From Cristatella mucedo (Eukaryota > Bryozoa > Phylactolaemata > Cristatellidae): a stretch of DNA of 64,000 nucleotides. The position numbers and the translations under genes were made by a program. The stretch spans positions 1,329,001 through 1,393,000 of the forward strand of contig WPIO01000084.1 of NCBI GenBank assembly GCA_009760855.2. The letters are read 5' to 3'. Below, in pieces: positions 36,400 through 47,990 of the stretch. The stretch's first letter is position 1, and every line of letters begins with the position of its first letter. The notes beneath the pieces are model-generated. The model searched no databases. It saw only the letters and a list, made by a program, of their open reading frames with translations, and was not told where the DNA came from.

Positions 36400-36720
36400 T
36401 TAATAATAATAATAAATATGGATATAGTAATGCCCAAAGGAAAATAAATTCCTTTCTAGGCACTTCATATAGGCTGGAAAGGAAGCAGCTGATCAATTGG
36501 TTAGTGATAACAGCATGCACAATTGCAGCACGAACAATCGCCGCACACATAAGTAGATATACGACAATTTACACTGACAGAGCAAATAAGCTGCAAGGAG
36601 TTGAGCAAATGCGAGGTACTGGAAAGCAGGGAAGGATCAGAGCACAGGTACAGCTGCGTGTCGCATAGAATAGAAGGCCTAGATTGTAAGATCAGATCGG
36701 CATTAAGAGCCGTGATAGTC
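36400..36720 (-). mobile_element. LINE fragment (family A-like), degraded
   Basis: cctttctaggcacttcatat at one end and agcagggaaggatcagagca, shared with 43870-43930, at the other. Confidence 0.55.
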
Positions 36721-36721
36721 C

Positions 36722-36872
36722 AGGAGGCAATGTTCTTGCTCTTCACGACAGAGGTCCTGGGTTTGAGTCTTGCAGTGGGCGATCCTTTATTTGCCAACTG
36801 TAAGTGGTGCTGGTAGCCGTTGAAGCGCTTTGCCACTATACCAATGAGGCTATTAAACTAGCTAATAAAAGA
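36722..36872 (+). mobile_element. SINE family 1
   Basis: Box B-like gggtttgagtcttgc, then gatcctttatttgcc, gtggtgctggtagccgtt and gaggctattaaactagct. Confidence 0.7.
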
Positions 36873-37540
36873 AGAGGGCGTACATTGGTAAAAGAAGTGG
36901 ACCTTGAACTGATCTATGTAGTACCATATATTTTGAAGGCTTCCAGAGTGACCATGAGAACTAGATGTGAATCCAACAAAGGCCAGCATTGCAGGGAGTG
37001 TGGATTGAGGATTGAGCAAAAGAGGAGAGGAAACTCTTTTGTTGCTAGCAGCATCAAAGTCAAGGGTCTTCTCAAAGTTTCCGATTCACAGATGTGATTT
37101 GATCCTGAAGAGGACCCATGCTGAAGAGAGAATTAGATCTGCAATTCATCAGGCGTATGCAATTTGGTATTAAAAGTAACATTACCATTATAGTCGCTGA
37201 GAATATTTGAACGGGAATACCTTTTTTGTTGTGAGTAGGGAATGCTAATGAGCTAGCAGAGAAAATGATTAGGCCAAGGTGCAAAAGCCGGTGCTTAGGG
37301 CACCGGCTTGGTTCTCGAAATGAATATTAAAATTACCTAATGCGAGAAATACATGATTTTTGCAATAGAATCAAAAACAAATCTGAAGAGTCTCAAATAG
37401 AGCATGTCATTGCAACTGCTGTTTCTGCTTTTTTGCATGTTCTTTTCTTGTGTTTACTTGTGTGCTCATATCGGTTCGGTTTTTTGTGCAGCTTCTAGTA
37501 CTGTTGTTTCTAGGTTTATTTATTCATTCTATTACTTCAG

Positions 37541-37614
37541 TGTGTTGCCAAGTCTTTGATTCCATACACTCAAGAGCTCTGTGATGCGATTGCCAAAATG
37601 CATAGCATAATCTC
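37541..37614 (+). CDS. giant gene exon E36
   Basis: 74 bp, phase 0 in and 2 out, CTTCAG|TGTGTT to ATCTC|GTGGAC. Peptide CVAKSLIPYTQELCDAIAKM then HSII. Joined to E37 it gives SIISWLMATY, an uninterrupted spectrin helix A. The donor is non-optimal. Confidence 0.6.
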
Positions 37615-38716
37615 GTGGACTTGACAAAATAAAATATTTTGTTTTGCATATCACGAGGCTAACTAAGTCAGCAACAGTTTACCGTTAATATGACCCGACC
37701 CATGCAATTGAAAGTCAGACCCAACTGTTGCCCTGTGCATCATCGTAGCTATAAGTAGTCTCCCCACAATCAATTTGTTTTGCTGAACTGCACACTTCCC
37801 TGACAATCTTGAAGTTTTTTACTTTCCCGCGGAATACTGATCATTTTCTTGCTAATGTGCTCAAAGCGAGAAAGCTGTGCAAAAAATTGTCAAATTATAT
37901 ACTTGCAAATATCTGTCCTACCTGTTATGCTTTAAAGGCAAAGACAGAAAATATTTTATAAATCCACTGGAGGATGGTGGGACTTGAACTTCTCAGCGTC
38001 AATCGTATTTCTAGTTTATCTCAAGGGTACAGTCCGGAAATATCACCTGATCAAATTGAGAGAATGGGGTCTCTTTTCAGTTTCTCTCATTTTTGATGAA
38101 CTCGGAAGCACTTGGGATAAATAAGACTGCTAATAGTCAGGTTCGTGTATCTCAATCAATGCACACAAGACTGTTATCGCACATTCCTTCTACCACTGAA
38201 AAATACGTTACTTTAGTCTTGAGACAGAGATTTATAAAAAAAATAATAATTATAATAACAGTAAGACCTTTGTTGAGCACCCCAACACAACTAAATCACT
38301 TTCTAGGCAGGCCTCTTGTATCAAGGGCAATCTTTACCTCATTTATACTTACAGTGCAGATAGCCACGGTGATGCATTAGCTATCGCCAGTCGTCTGCTG
38401 TGGCTGAGCTAAATAATCGTCACAGTTTTATTGCAAACGCTAGGCATTTAAAATTGCGGTTGCTTAAGAGGCTTCCTGCTTGGCAATAGCAAGACAGCAA
38501 CTTGAATGGTGCCCTAAAAATAGTCATCTGGCCACGGGTCAGCAACAATCTGTACTTGCCTGTGTCCATACAAGTTCCTTTATAACAGCTGATGCTAAGC
38601 AGTCAGCATGGCAGAACTTCAGGCGTGATTTTTGCAGGTGACTGCCCATTCCTTTGGTTTAGCATCTTTCAGGCCCAACCAAGGCTTATGTAATGCCCTT
38701 ATCTGGCCATTGATCG

Positions 38717-38875
38717 AATAGAATTCATTTGTATAGCATCCTAAGGGAACTTAATCTCTATTCAGGCGCTTTACATATGCCACTGGGCTCAAGCCCACGA
38801 CCTGACGAAGTCATCAAATACATTCACCTTGACCTTGGTCGATGGCACCTTAGCCACTGGGCTAAACCGATTTAG
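38717..38875 (-). mobile_element. SINE family 2
   Basis: Same arrangement as 11694: tttgtatagcatcc, aacttaatctctattcaggc, then gcccacgacct and ggctaaacc (tRNA-like head reversed). Confidence 0.65.
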
Positions 38876-39847
38876 CATCTTTTGTGAGCAACCAAGGCTC
38901 GTCTAATGCCCATATTAGGTCATTGATCTCTTGACTTTCAAATGATATCCAAATAGGCACAACCGGCTGTATATCAAAGCACCACTAGTGTTGCATTCTA
39001 GTCTTGCGGCCAACAGTCATGCCAAGATATTCGTGGCAATCACAGCTAAGGCTTTGCTTGCCGAATTGCAGCACTTTTTGTTTAGGGCTTGAAGTGAGGC
39101 TAGAGCCCCTTTTTGGTCAGCTGCTAATGCTAGAGCACACGATCTTTTGAAGAACCACATATGCTATGCTCTCAGCAGTTGCTTAAAGCTGTCTCAGTGC
39201 AGAGCAACGACTTCACCGAAGTGTGAAATGGTAAACTAGTTAACCTCTCAGGGACTGATCACCAATTCGCTAGGCCTGAGAACCTGTGTTAAACAACTTG
39301 CTGAGAGTAGGTAGAAACAAATGTCATCCTTTAATTGCAGATTGATGCACGTACGGCTTGAGCTTTGTATTTAAGTGGATCGAATTGTTATGCTTCGTCA
39401 ATTTTTGGTGCAACATACCTACTAGCTCGTGAAAAAATGACGCCTCAGGCACTGACCAATTATTATTTGGAGGGCTTGCATGGCTTGTTGACGAGTCATG
39501 TCAACCCTGCCCCCTGCACTTACGGTGGCAACATACATAGCTGTGCGTCGTACGAGCATCTACCAGAGAGTTTAAGGTATTAATCCAATCCTGGTCACAT
39601 ATGCAAACACATTGATGAATAAAAATTGTCAAGCTTTAGAGTCCACCCACCGTAATGGCAGCTTTAAGTATGTTAGCAGCCTCTCGGTGCTTTCTGGAAT
39701 AGGCACATGCAGCGGGGCATGACTTACTTAAATTATCCAAAAGTAAAAGCTTGGTTAAAAGCCACAAGGAACCTCTGAAATACACTTAGCAGTAATCTGC
39801 TTTACGTTCGTCTGGAAATTAGCTATAATTTCATTGAATTTTTGCAG

Positions 39848-40119
39848 TTGGCTAATGGCCACATACCAACAGGATGGTCAAGGATTGTTCTCGAGATTAT
39901 TGCTTGAGTCTCGGAAGAATGAAGAGGGTGGATCCATGCGGCTTGGTCTTTCAACAGGTGACGACTCAGTGTGTGAGTTCGCCAAGGCTGAAGGTGTAAG
40001 CTTGTTGCCGTCATCTCAGAACAGTGAAGACGGCGGTGTGATGGAGTCTGGTTCCTTAAAAGGCTACGAATCGACATATGAAAGTGCCACGACTGAAGAT
40101 GTAATCCATGTCGAGTCCC
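39848..40119 (+). CDS. giant gene exon E37 (last helix, then disordered)
   Basis: 272 bp, phase 2 in and 1 out, TTTGCAG|TTGGCT to TCCC|GTAAGT. Begins WLMATYQQDGQGLFSRLLLE, then acidic/Ser-rich: SSQNSEDGGVMESGSLKGYE and ESTYESATTEDVIHVES. Marks the end of the repeat rod. Confidence 0.8.
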
Positions 40120-40439
40120 GTAAGTACAGACACCATGACTTGTTGAGAGAAAATTGTAGTGGCTGCTCGAGCACTGAATTGTATAGCACCCTTGTAGAAT
40201 TTCCTTCTTTGGCAGTCTTTTGGCTGCTAGGTTTTTAGCGTAACGTTTCCCATTCCTCGTGACATGTTCCTCCTTTTAAATATGTTTCAGCATTGAGTCC
40301 TGCATGTCCCAGTTTCTTTGATGCTTTAAAGCCACCGTCTTGATATCTTGGATAAACTTGGCACATATCTGGAATGCAATTCTTCAATGTGCACCTAGTG
40401 GCATGCTCATTTGTATAATGATCTAGTTCTAGCTTTACG

Positions 40440-41100
40440 AGACTCAGCAACAGCCTGTGAAAGCTATCGTGCAAAACTCCGCAGCTAGGCTTGTGTGTCG
40501 TGAGCATCGCAGTTGCCACATCATACCACTTCTCGCCGACCTGCACTGGTTACCAGTCAAGCAACGGATCGACTTCAAGATTTTGTCGTTCACTTTTAGG
40601 TCACTTCATTCTTTGGCTCCAGCCTATCTCTCAGATCTACTCCCCCCCACCGGCCAAGCATTGTACAACCAGCTTTTCAGAATCCAACAGTTTACCAATA
40701 CCTCGTACAAACCTCAAATCCTTTGGAGACCTTGCATTTAGTACGTATGCTCCCAAAGCCTGGAACTCCCTCCCGACATGTCAGAACATCCCCTGACTTG
40801 ACCGCATTTAAAAAGAGCTTAAAAACGCACCTATTTAGGACAGCATTTAGTGGGTCCCTGTGATTCGTCCTTGATGTGCTTATGCATGCTGACACTGTGC
40901 ATGCTGCCACTAGCCACATTTGCATGCTGACCCTGTGCATGTCAGCCCTAACCATGTTATTCATGTTGTTTATCAAGCATGGTATTACTCAGCATTCAAT
41001 CGTGTTTCCCTTTGCAGTAAATGTAAAGTGCCTAGAAAGAGATTGAGTTCTCTGAGGGCGCTTTATCAAGTGCATTAGTAGTATTATTATTATCATTATT
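40440..41100 (+). mobile_element. LINE family A 3' end
   Basis: ARLVCREHRSCHIIPLLADL, HWLPVKQRIDFKILSFTFRS, LAPAYLSDLLPP, then the 3' tail gcgctttatcaagtgcatta and an ATT run. Very similar to the copy at 2628. Confidence 0.85.
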
Positions 41101-41173
41101 GTCTAAGTTGGCTGTGTGTCTGGTTTATCCCTAGCTTGTTAACTGAAATTGACATGCAGCTGTGTTATTATAG

Positions 41174-41773
41174 ACCTGGCAGATGAAGAGTGGTCCACAC
41201 AATCTTGTGAGCTTTTGTCTGTTTCTACGTCATCCTCCTCATATTCACAAGATACTGCAGAACCAGCGGGTACACCTACAACAGTACAATTCAAAAGTGC
41301 CATGCAACTAGATGGTACAGATGTAGAAGCATTACTGAAGTGTGCTGCAGAACTTGATGATGCAGCTGCAGCAAATAAGTCGGAAGATGCTGAAGGACCA
41401 GACAACACAGCAACCAAAGCACAGTCAGAGTGTGCTGCAGAACTACTTGCGGCTGCCGCCACTGCTGCAGTAACCTCCACTGAGCTGGATTCTGAGCGCG
41501 GCAGTGTACTCAGTAGAGAGTGGTCGGAGTCAGAGAGTGAAAGCAGTGTCTCTGTCCTTGCACTGCTGAGTGGAAGCCCGGGCTGCTTGTCATCGAGTGC
41601 TGCTGCTGCTGCTTATCAACCACCAAGTCCGGAAAACTTGAGCTCAGAAGATGAAGATGAAGCGATCGACTTCATGTCGGGTGCAGACTGCACTGCAGGC
41701 TACGCCGTGCCCCCTACGTTTGCTGACAGCTGCTCTGACGTGTCATCTGTGCACAATCCCAATGAATCTACAC
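41174..41773 (+). CDS. giant gene exon E38 (acidic Ser/Ala-rich linker)
   Basis: 600 bp, the largest exon, phase 1 in and 1 out, TTATAG|ACCTGG to ACAC|GTAAGT. Low complexity: SVSTSSSSYSQDT, AAELLAAAATAAVTSTELDS, REWSESESESSVSVLALL, SSEDEDEAIDF, PPTFADSCSDVSS. Inferred as a flexible linker with CK2-like acidic serine clusters. Poly-Ala comes from GCT/GCA runs. Confidence 0.8.
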
Positions 41774-42639
41774 GTAAGTAGTTAGTGATGCAGTCTTGAC
41801 TCTTAATTATTTTCTCGTAAAATCCAGAAGTTATGAGTATTGTCAAATTAAGTTGAACGTTAGGTTGTTCGAAAGCATCGCTCGTACGATTTCAGCAGTG
41901 ACAATCTAGACAGGTCTCAAGCCTGAGGGCTGCAGATTCTCACATATGTAGAATCACAGACGTGTGGGCTGCATTGGTGAGTTACAGAGGAATGGACTGT
42001 TTGTGTCGCACTTACCTTTAGCTAAGGGATCACCAGTACAGCCGAGTTCTTTGGACGGAATGGCCCTGCCAAGGTCTCTCTTACATGCCTTGATTTGAAT
42101 GCATATCCAGCAGGTCACATCCTATCGGCTAGCACTCTCTGGCCTTGCAATTGCAGCATGAAAAGTACTGTCAAACATTCTTTGATAGGACGTGCATGCT
42201 CTTAACGGATGTTTAGAAAATTGATCCCATATGTGTATGCTGGCAACTGCTCTTGAATGTGGACCGCACAGGCTGGAATGGTCTGATCTTCCTTCCAGGG
42301 TCTTAGTTCGGCTTCTAAAGGGGGCTTTTACCCCTTGAAACCAAACTCGAAACAGCTAGGGTATTGCACGCCTGGTAGTCACCACCGAATGAACCTGCAG
42401 GATGTTACAAAGCCGGCAGGTATAGCGGGATTGCTATGCTTGTAATTGGGCTAAAAAAAGCGTGCCCGCCAGCCAATGGGAGTGACCTCTGTGATCACAT
42501 GATTGGGAGGGGGTAAAGTCTCCTTATCTTGGCTGCTTATTGGCCAATCTTTAACAATTTATATAGGTTTTTAAATAGGCTCGACCATTAGATATTCACG
42601 ATCGACAGTTACCTGCAGATCAATTAAAAATTATAATGA

Positions 42640-43960
42640 TAATAAAAAGACACTTGTTTGGCACCTCAAGAGAAGTAAATCTCTGTCTAGGCACTTAAAA
42701 TATTCTGGAAAGAGTTATGTCAATTGGCTAGCGATAAAGCACAAATCATTAGACGAGTTTATTCTTCGCATAGTGCATCACGCTGTCTTCAAGATCATTA
42801 TCCGATTTTTGTCAAGCAAGAACTCGTGGCCAAGAAACTGTACAGGTGTATTTTTGTAATTTAGAACCATTTTTCCTAGCAAGCACTAGCTTAAAGAGCC
42901 CTAGGGGTCTCGTGCCATGCCTTCGTTTCTGCTCTTGCTCCTCCTCTGTTGCACTGCACTGCATTTATCCGTGCCAAGTCGTACAGTGTCAGCACCAATA
43001 AGCACTCGAAGGACCAATTAGCACGATGAGAAACGGGCGGGTTTTTAGCTTCTCTTTATATTATCGCCGACTAAGTTCATAGCATCTTTATATGCTTTAT
43101 ATTATTTATATGTGTCAATTCGGTGGGAAGTCATGACGTCTGTCAGGAGTGAATGAGTTTTAGGCTCGGAGAGTATATAAACTTATCTACAAACGATTTG
43201 AGGTTGGTTCCATGCACCGCTAAGAAAATCTATTCAACAGAGTAGATGGTATGGCGCCGAGCCTGAATGAAGAAGTATTTTTTCAATAGGTTGGCCGGAA
43301 CAAGAGGACGAGGGGACCTACAAGCAAGTGACTGAACCTTTGAGTCTATAGGCTGCTTAATAGGGACCCAGTGCAGGTCTCTGAGAAGTAACTGTAGTAA
43401 TGTAGCGATTTTGACGTTCACTAAAGAGCCTAGCTGCAGAGTTGTGCACCAACTGTGAACGTCTTATTGCACGGGCAGGAAGTCCTTCGAGAATTAAGTT
43501 AAAGATGTCTAGACAGGATCTCAAAAATCCAGGGACTCGTTTGACTTGGCTATTTTTGTCTAAGCAGGCCCAAATTTGTGTTGCGTACAGAGCTTATATT
43601 AGGCAGGCTTTACTTCCGAGCTGATTTTGGTCATATAGTAAAGGTCAACTTGGAACATGATAACCCATTTTGCATTCAGAAACCACTGGTGGAGAATCAT
43701 GGCAGAGCTCTTGTGAGGGTGAGGCTTTCCAATTTCTGAGTGACACTAGGTTTACCCATTGCGAGTAAGTTGCCTTCGTCCTTATTCAATTTGATAAAGT
43801 GATCTGTCTTCGCATTTTGGAAATGTAGGCAATACATGCTGCAAGGGCGTTAAGAAGAGTTCGGAGTGCTGAAAGGCAGGGAAGGATCAAAGCACGGGTA
43901 CAGTTGTGTCATCTGGACGAAAATGAAAGTCTAAATGGTGTTTGGCTATTACAGCAATGG
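42640..43960 (-). mobile_element. divergent LINE (third group) RT end
   Basis: Reverse frame 43230-43421 reads LLLRDLHWVPIKQPIDSKVQ, SLACRSPRPLVPANL. Flanks retain tctgtctaggcactta at the tail and gcagggaaggatcaaagca upstream. Heavily decayed. Confidence 0.65.
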
Positions 43961-44269
43961 AGAGTATAAATTATGAAAATAATTTGACCAAGCACTGATC
44001 CCGAAGTGCCTCATACTTTAAACGCCCATCGGATGAATGTTGGCCATTAACATCGATGCTGTTAAATCTTCCACTGGAATGCAGCCTCGTCTATTGCATT
44101 GCAATGCCAGTGATTTTCCGGCATGGTGATGGCACTCAAGAAGGACTTGGGGATCAACCGTTTCTAACTTTTTTTGTGCAAACCAACAGAACTAGCAGAA
44201 AGACTTTACCTAAATCGGTATTCCTGAGAAGGCGCAACAGTCATTTTATTTCCGTGTGTAGCTCCACCA

Positions 44270-44560
44270 AGCCACAGGGGCTAATTGGGTGTTCGGCTGG
44301 AGTGTTTTCTATAGCACACTCAAAGCCTAAGCGGCATTCGGCATTCAGTAGCTAACAGGCTTCATCTCAAGAAGCAAAGAGAAAGTGAGAAGCATAGCTG
44401 AATCAGGAGGGCAGTTGAGGTAGTGAGTAGCTTGGAAGTAGCAGCTTCGGCGGTTGGAAAGGGTGTGCCTCAATTGGAAGCAAGGGACAAGATGTCGTTG
44501 CATGAGAATTATGGAAGTGAATTCCATAGTCTAAGGCCTTCAGAGCAAAAGTTTCTGTTA
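44270..44560 (-). mobile_element. LINE family B 3' end
   Basis: tctatagcacactcaaagcc, ggcattcagtagctaacagg and gcagttgaggtagtgagtag match the reversed 7600-7860 segment. Confidence 0.75.
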
Positions 44561-44699
44561 CTCATAGTGTGGACTCTATGATGTTATTAGCTCAAAAACC
44601 TAAGTGTAACTTACTTCCTAGGTTTGAAGTTTTGATACAAGAGTCTACCTGGTCTGCCACTACCTACTCATTCCAGGGTCTTTGATAAAAATTAAATAA

Positions 44700-44822
44700 A
44701 ATAATTCATTTGTATGGAACCCCAAGAGAACTTAATCACTATTCAGGCTCTTAGCATATGTCGAAGGGCTCGAGCCCACGATCTCGGTCGTCTAAGGCAG
44801 AACCTTACCCCTAGAGCAGCAA
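44700..44822 (-). mobile_element. SINE family 2
   Basis: aattcatttgtatggaaccc, aacttaatcactattcaggc, gctcgagcccacgatctcgg. Confidence 0.65.
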
Positions 44823-45457
44823 TAGGGAGGTTAGCCGAAAGTTAGTTAAGTTCTCCATATCAGGTGCCGACTTCGTACGTAATGAGTCACATTCAGCTTT
44901 TTAGTCGTAGCACTAGGCAGCTGAAACCAGGCAGCATTAGGTTGGCTACATAAACAACAGTTTCTAATTTCTAAAGCTTCTCGTTGAGTGCTGTCAAGCC
45001 AAGCATGCTCTTTAACAAAGTTTAGTTTTTACTAAAACTAAGTCTTCAGATTGACCATCTCCAGTCTCTAATAATCGCCGAGATTAAAATAGGGTGTTTT
45101 GCTTTTAGATCACATTTTATCTGGCTCTTGATTATATCGCTATATAAGTATATATAAGTGCCTGAAGCCATACTCGCGTAGATCGGCATATGCTAGTCAA
45201 GTTCATCGCATCGCAGTCGAATCTACAAACTAGTCTGCTCGTAGCTTGAGAAGCAGTCGAGAGCGCTGGAGACCTGAGAGTGTGCTGCCATCATTCCGAG
45301 AGTGTGGTGTCACCGCGGTGCATCAACTCGGCCATCTGCTCAGGGTCAAATATGCACAGCTCCTGTGGAAGAATCCTTGACTAGGTGCCAGGTCGGCGAC
45401 TGCCACCGGCAGAGCCCTTGTAGCATTGAACTAGACCGCCGCCGTCGTTTTTTTCAG

Positions 45458-45558
45458 TGCGGCTGCCAAGCAGGGAGACTCGCGAAGGTGGAGAGTCAAT
45501 TGGCAGTCATCGCAGCCAGGGCTTCGATTCGGAAGAGGATGCGCGCTCCGAAAGCCAC
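45458..45558 (+). CDS. giant gene exon E39 (charged)
   Basis: 101 bp, phase 1 in and 0 out, strong acceptor GTTTTTTTCAG|TGCGGC and donor CAC|GTGAGT. Peptide RLPSRETREGGESIGSHRSQ then GFDSEEDARSESH. The only exon found that converts E38 phase 1 to E40 phase 0. Confidence 0.75.
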
Positions 45559-46614
45559 GTGAGTCTGCACTGACGACTGAGCGGCGCTCACACCTACCTC
45601 TCGCGTGACAGTGCATTCCAGCAGCCGATTGACCCTACCCGAAAGCACTGGGGAGGACGCTGCTGCATCCTGCCTGTCTCGTTGCCTCCCGTCGTACCCA
45701 GAAGCTAGGGTGTGCAGCAGCGTTTCTTAGACCGATGGCAGTGGCAGCGTATGAGCTCTCTGGAACTGCCGACTAGTAGCTGCTTGTACAAGTGCGGCCA
45801 GTCTGCTCTGATGCCATCTAACACTGGTGCCCTGGCTCGTTTGGTGGGCAGTTCTGAGTAAGACGAGGTAACCGAGTGGATTTTCATGATTAAATCACCG
45901 AAGCATGCGCTCAGTGCGAGCCTGCAAGTCTAGCTGTGCAAATCACTGCTGCTGCTGCCTTTAGCCAGCTCGCACTGCCTCGGTTCATTGCACGGTTTTC
46001 AAAACTTCAGAATGGATCTTTTTTGGCCCAACAGGCTCAAGTTTTGTTGAAGTGGCAGGATGTGGACTATTAAGTTCAACTTCACGAGTTATTATTGGCT
46101 TGGGAATTAGTTTGAATTCCCTCCACTCACAAGTAGCAATCCCACTTTTCAGTTGTTGTTGCCTCGGTACCTCACCTCCCAAGAAGTCCTCATCGTTTAC
46201 CTGCCGAGGATCTGTCCTTCATCCGGCACTGCTGCTGGAATGAAGTGGTTCTTCCGATGCTTGCCTTCGGTGCCTGCGCTCAACTCCCGAAAATAACAAG
46301 ACAAAGCATCCGTTCTGCGTTGAATAAGTGTGGGAAACAGCTGCAGGGGAGCCGGAAGATTCGGGCTTCAATGCGTCGGTGCACTGCCCGTAAGACGTCT
46401 GCAGGTCTGTCAAGAAGAATTAACTGCTTAGTTCCTCTAAACTTGACGTTGCTTCATCAAAAAATAAGGATAGCATGCTATATGTACCCGACTCAACCCG
46501 TGCTCCGAATGCATAGCCACTCAGCACTGTAAGTCCCAGCGCAAAGCAAATATGTGATTGCCCCCTGGTGAAATCCTTTAAAGCTATGTGTCAAAAGCAT
46601 CGAATTGTCAACCC

Positions 46615-46715
46615 GAGAAGCCTCTGAAGTCTTAGCCCGGGAGTATGGAGCTCACACTCTACGACCCAAGTCGTGGGTCGGTCTTGAAGTCTGCAGGGAG
46701 CTATCCCTCGTGGAA
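46615..46715 (+). mobile_element. SINE family 1, truncated
   Basis: cttagcccgggagtatggag, acgacccaagtcgtgggtcg: box A and B-like parts only, box B degraded. Confidence 0.45.
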
Positions 46716-46734
46716 TCGCTGCAAGCCAGCGTCG

Positions 46735-46830
46735 TTTATGCATGCAGCCAGCTCACTTTCTACAATGGGTGCTGTGGCCATAGCAGGCTGTTACACATGA
46801 TACTTAACATTTGTTTATATGTTGACATAA
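46735..46830. repeat. left arm of a long imperfect inverted repeat
   Basis: tttatgcatgcagccagctc, actttctacaatgggtgct and catttgtttatatgttgac reappear reversed at 47880-47990 with scattered changes. Confidence 0.75.
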
Positions 46831-46957
46831 TAAATAAATAATATATGTATATATAATAGATAAATACGTTTTGAGATATTTTTCCTGCCTAGAGGCTCTT
46901 CCTGAACCTCAAACCAAAAAAATACAAAATACAAACACTAAGCCCTAAACCGTAAAC

Positions 46958-47797
46958 CAGGCCTCATAAGATGTGGCATGCTATTTTTAGAAGCCATATA
47001 TACATAATCTTATGATGAGTGACGCTGAATATAAAAAAGTGATAACTGGGTATCAATTCGTCTACCTACGACTGTCCCGCGACTTAAACGTGCCTTTTGA
47101 CAATTTTTGACTGCAGAAATGAGTCGTCAAGCACCTTTTCAGCATCACCACGCTCTAGAAACGCCCCAGTGATGCCGTTCGACCTCATGAAACTGAAACT
47201 ATGCGAGTTCATCGACAGCATCCTCGAAACGTATCGAGCACATTTGGCAAAGTTTTGGCCCATTGAAGAGATCGATCGTGTCGAACAAAATCAACAAGCA
47301 CTCTTCAATGCCTACAAGCGTGAACCCCGCCCTAAAACCATTATTGACAATCAAGATCACACCACAGTTTTCAATGCGGGATGGGATGCTTTGGGGGACC
47401 GTTTTCTGTGTTTGCGCATGCTCTTCGGTGGCCTGGCAAGCGCCTTTGCCAACACAACCAGTGTTGAATCCGATTTTAGCATTCTGATTTGGGAGAAGGA
47501 CGACTTTCGTTAGTCCGTGATGAATCTGACACTGGGGGTTATCTTCCACACAAAACAGCAGGGAGTCGTGATGGGAATTCAGGTGCCAGGAGGCTTTGAC
47601 CACGCTTATGGGAGCCACGCTGCATCACAGTAGCGGTAGAAGCCACCACCAACTTGCTTTGCTACTACTTTCCACTAGTTTCAATAGAATCTCAGTATTT
47701 TTCCAATTTTTATACGATACCGATATTCAAGATTTTTAGACGCCGAATTTAAGCTAAAATCGTTAAAATCAGCATTTGCCACATCTTATGAGGCCTG
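46958..47797 (+). mobile_element. hAT-type transposon remnant with TIRs and TSD
   Basis: Perfect 21-bp terminal inverted repeats (46958-46978 and 47777-47797) starting CAGGCCTC, flanked by 8-bp direct repeats ccgtaaac / acgtaaac (7 of 8 match). Inside, a + strand frame (47097-47513) ends TTSVESDFSILIWEKDDFR, resembling the hAT dimerisation-region tail, then a TAG, then readable SVMNLTLGVIFHTKQ. 840 bp is far below an autonomous hAT; a deletion derivative of one. Confidence 0.85.
47097..47513 (+). pseudogene. truncated hAT transposase C-terminal fragment
   Basis: 138 codons. Includes LKLCEFIDSILETYRAHLAK and FGGLASAFANTTSVESDFSI. Family-like sequence continues past an in-frame TAG at about 47511, so the terminal helix is cut off. 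No DDE catalytic core is present. Confidence 0.7.
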
Positions 47798-47879
47798 ACG
47801 TAAACCCAAAAACATACAGCCTCTAAACACACTACCCTAAACACAAAGCTACAAACATAGCTGTAAAATTGTGTTTATT

Positions 47880-47990
47880 GAACGTCAACATAAACAGATG
47901 CTGGTGACCGTGTTAAACAGGCAGCTTTCTGCTGTAGGCAAAGTGCCCATAGCAGAAAGTGAGCTGGCTGTATGCATAAATGACTCTGTA
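47880..47990. repeat. right arm of the long inverted repeat
   Basis: Reverse complement of the 46735 arm: gtcaacataaacag, gcagaaagtgagctggctgt, atgcataaa. The two arms bracket the hAT element. Confidence 0.75.

Larger units (their letters stand above)
45559..46949 (+). other. intron, no exon seen
   Basis: Moderately GC-rich at first, with several short shadow frames on both strands. The only elements are the SINE at 46615 and the left inverted arm at 46735. Confidence 0.45.

Noticed and set aside
45260-45400. Frame FRECGVTAVHQLGHLLRVKY as an exon
   Set aside because: Plausible peptide, but no acceptor/donor pair that fits phases of E38-E39.
47199-47618. - strand 139-codon frame
   Set aside because: Antisense shadow of the hAT fragment.
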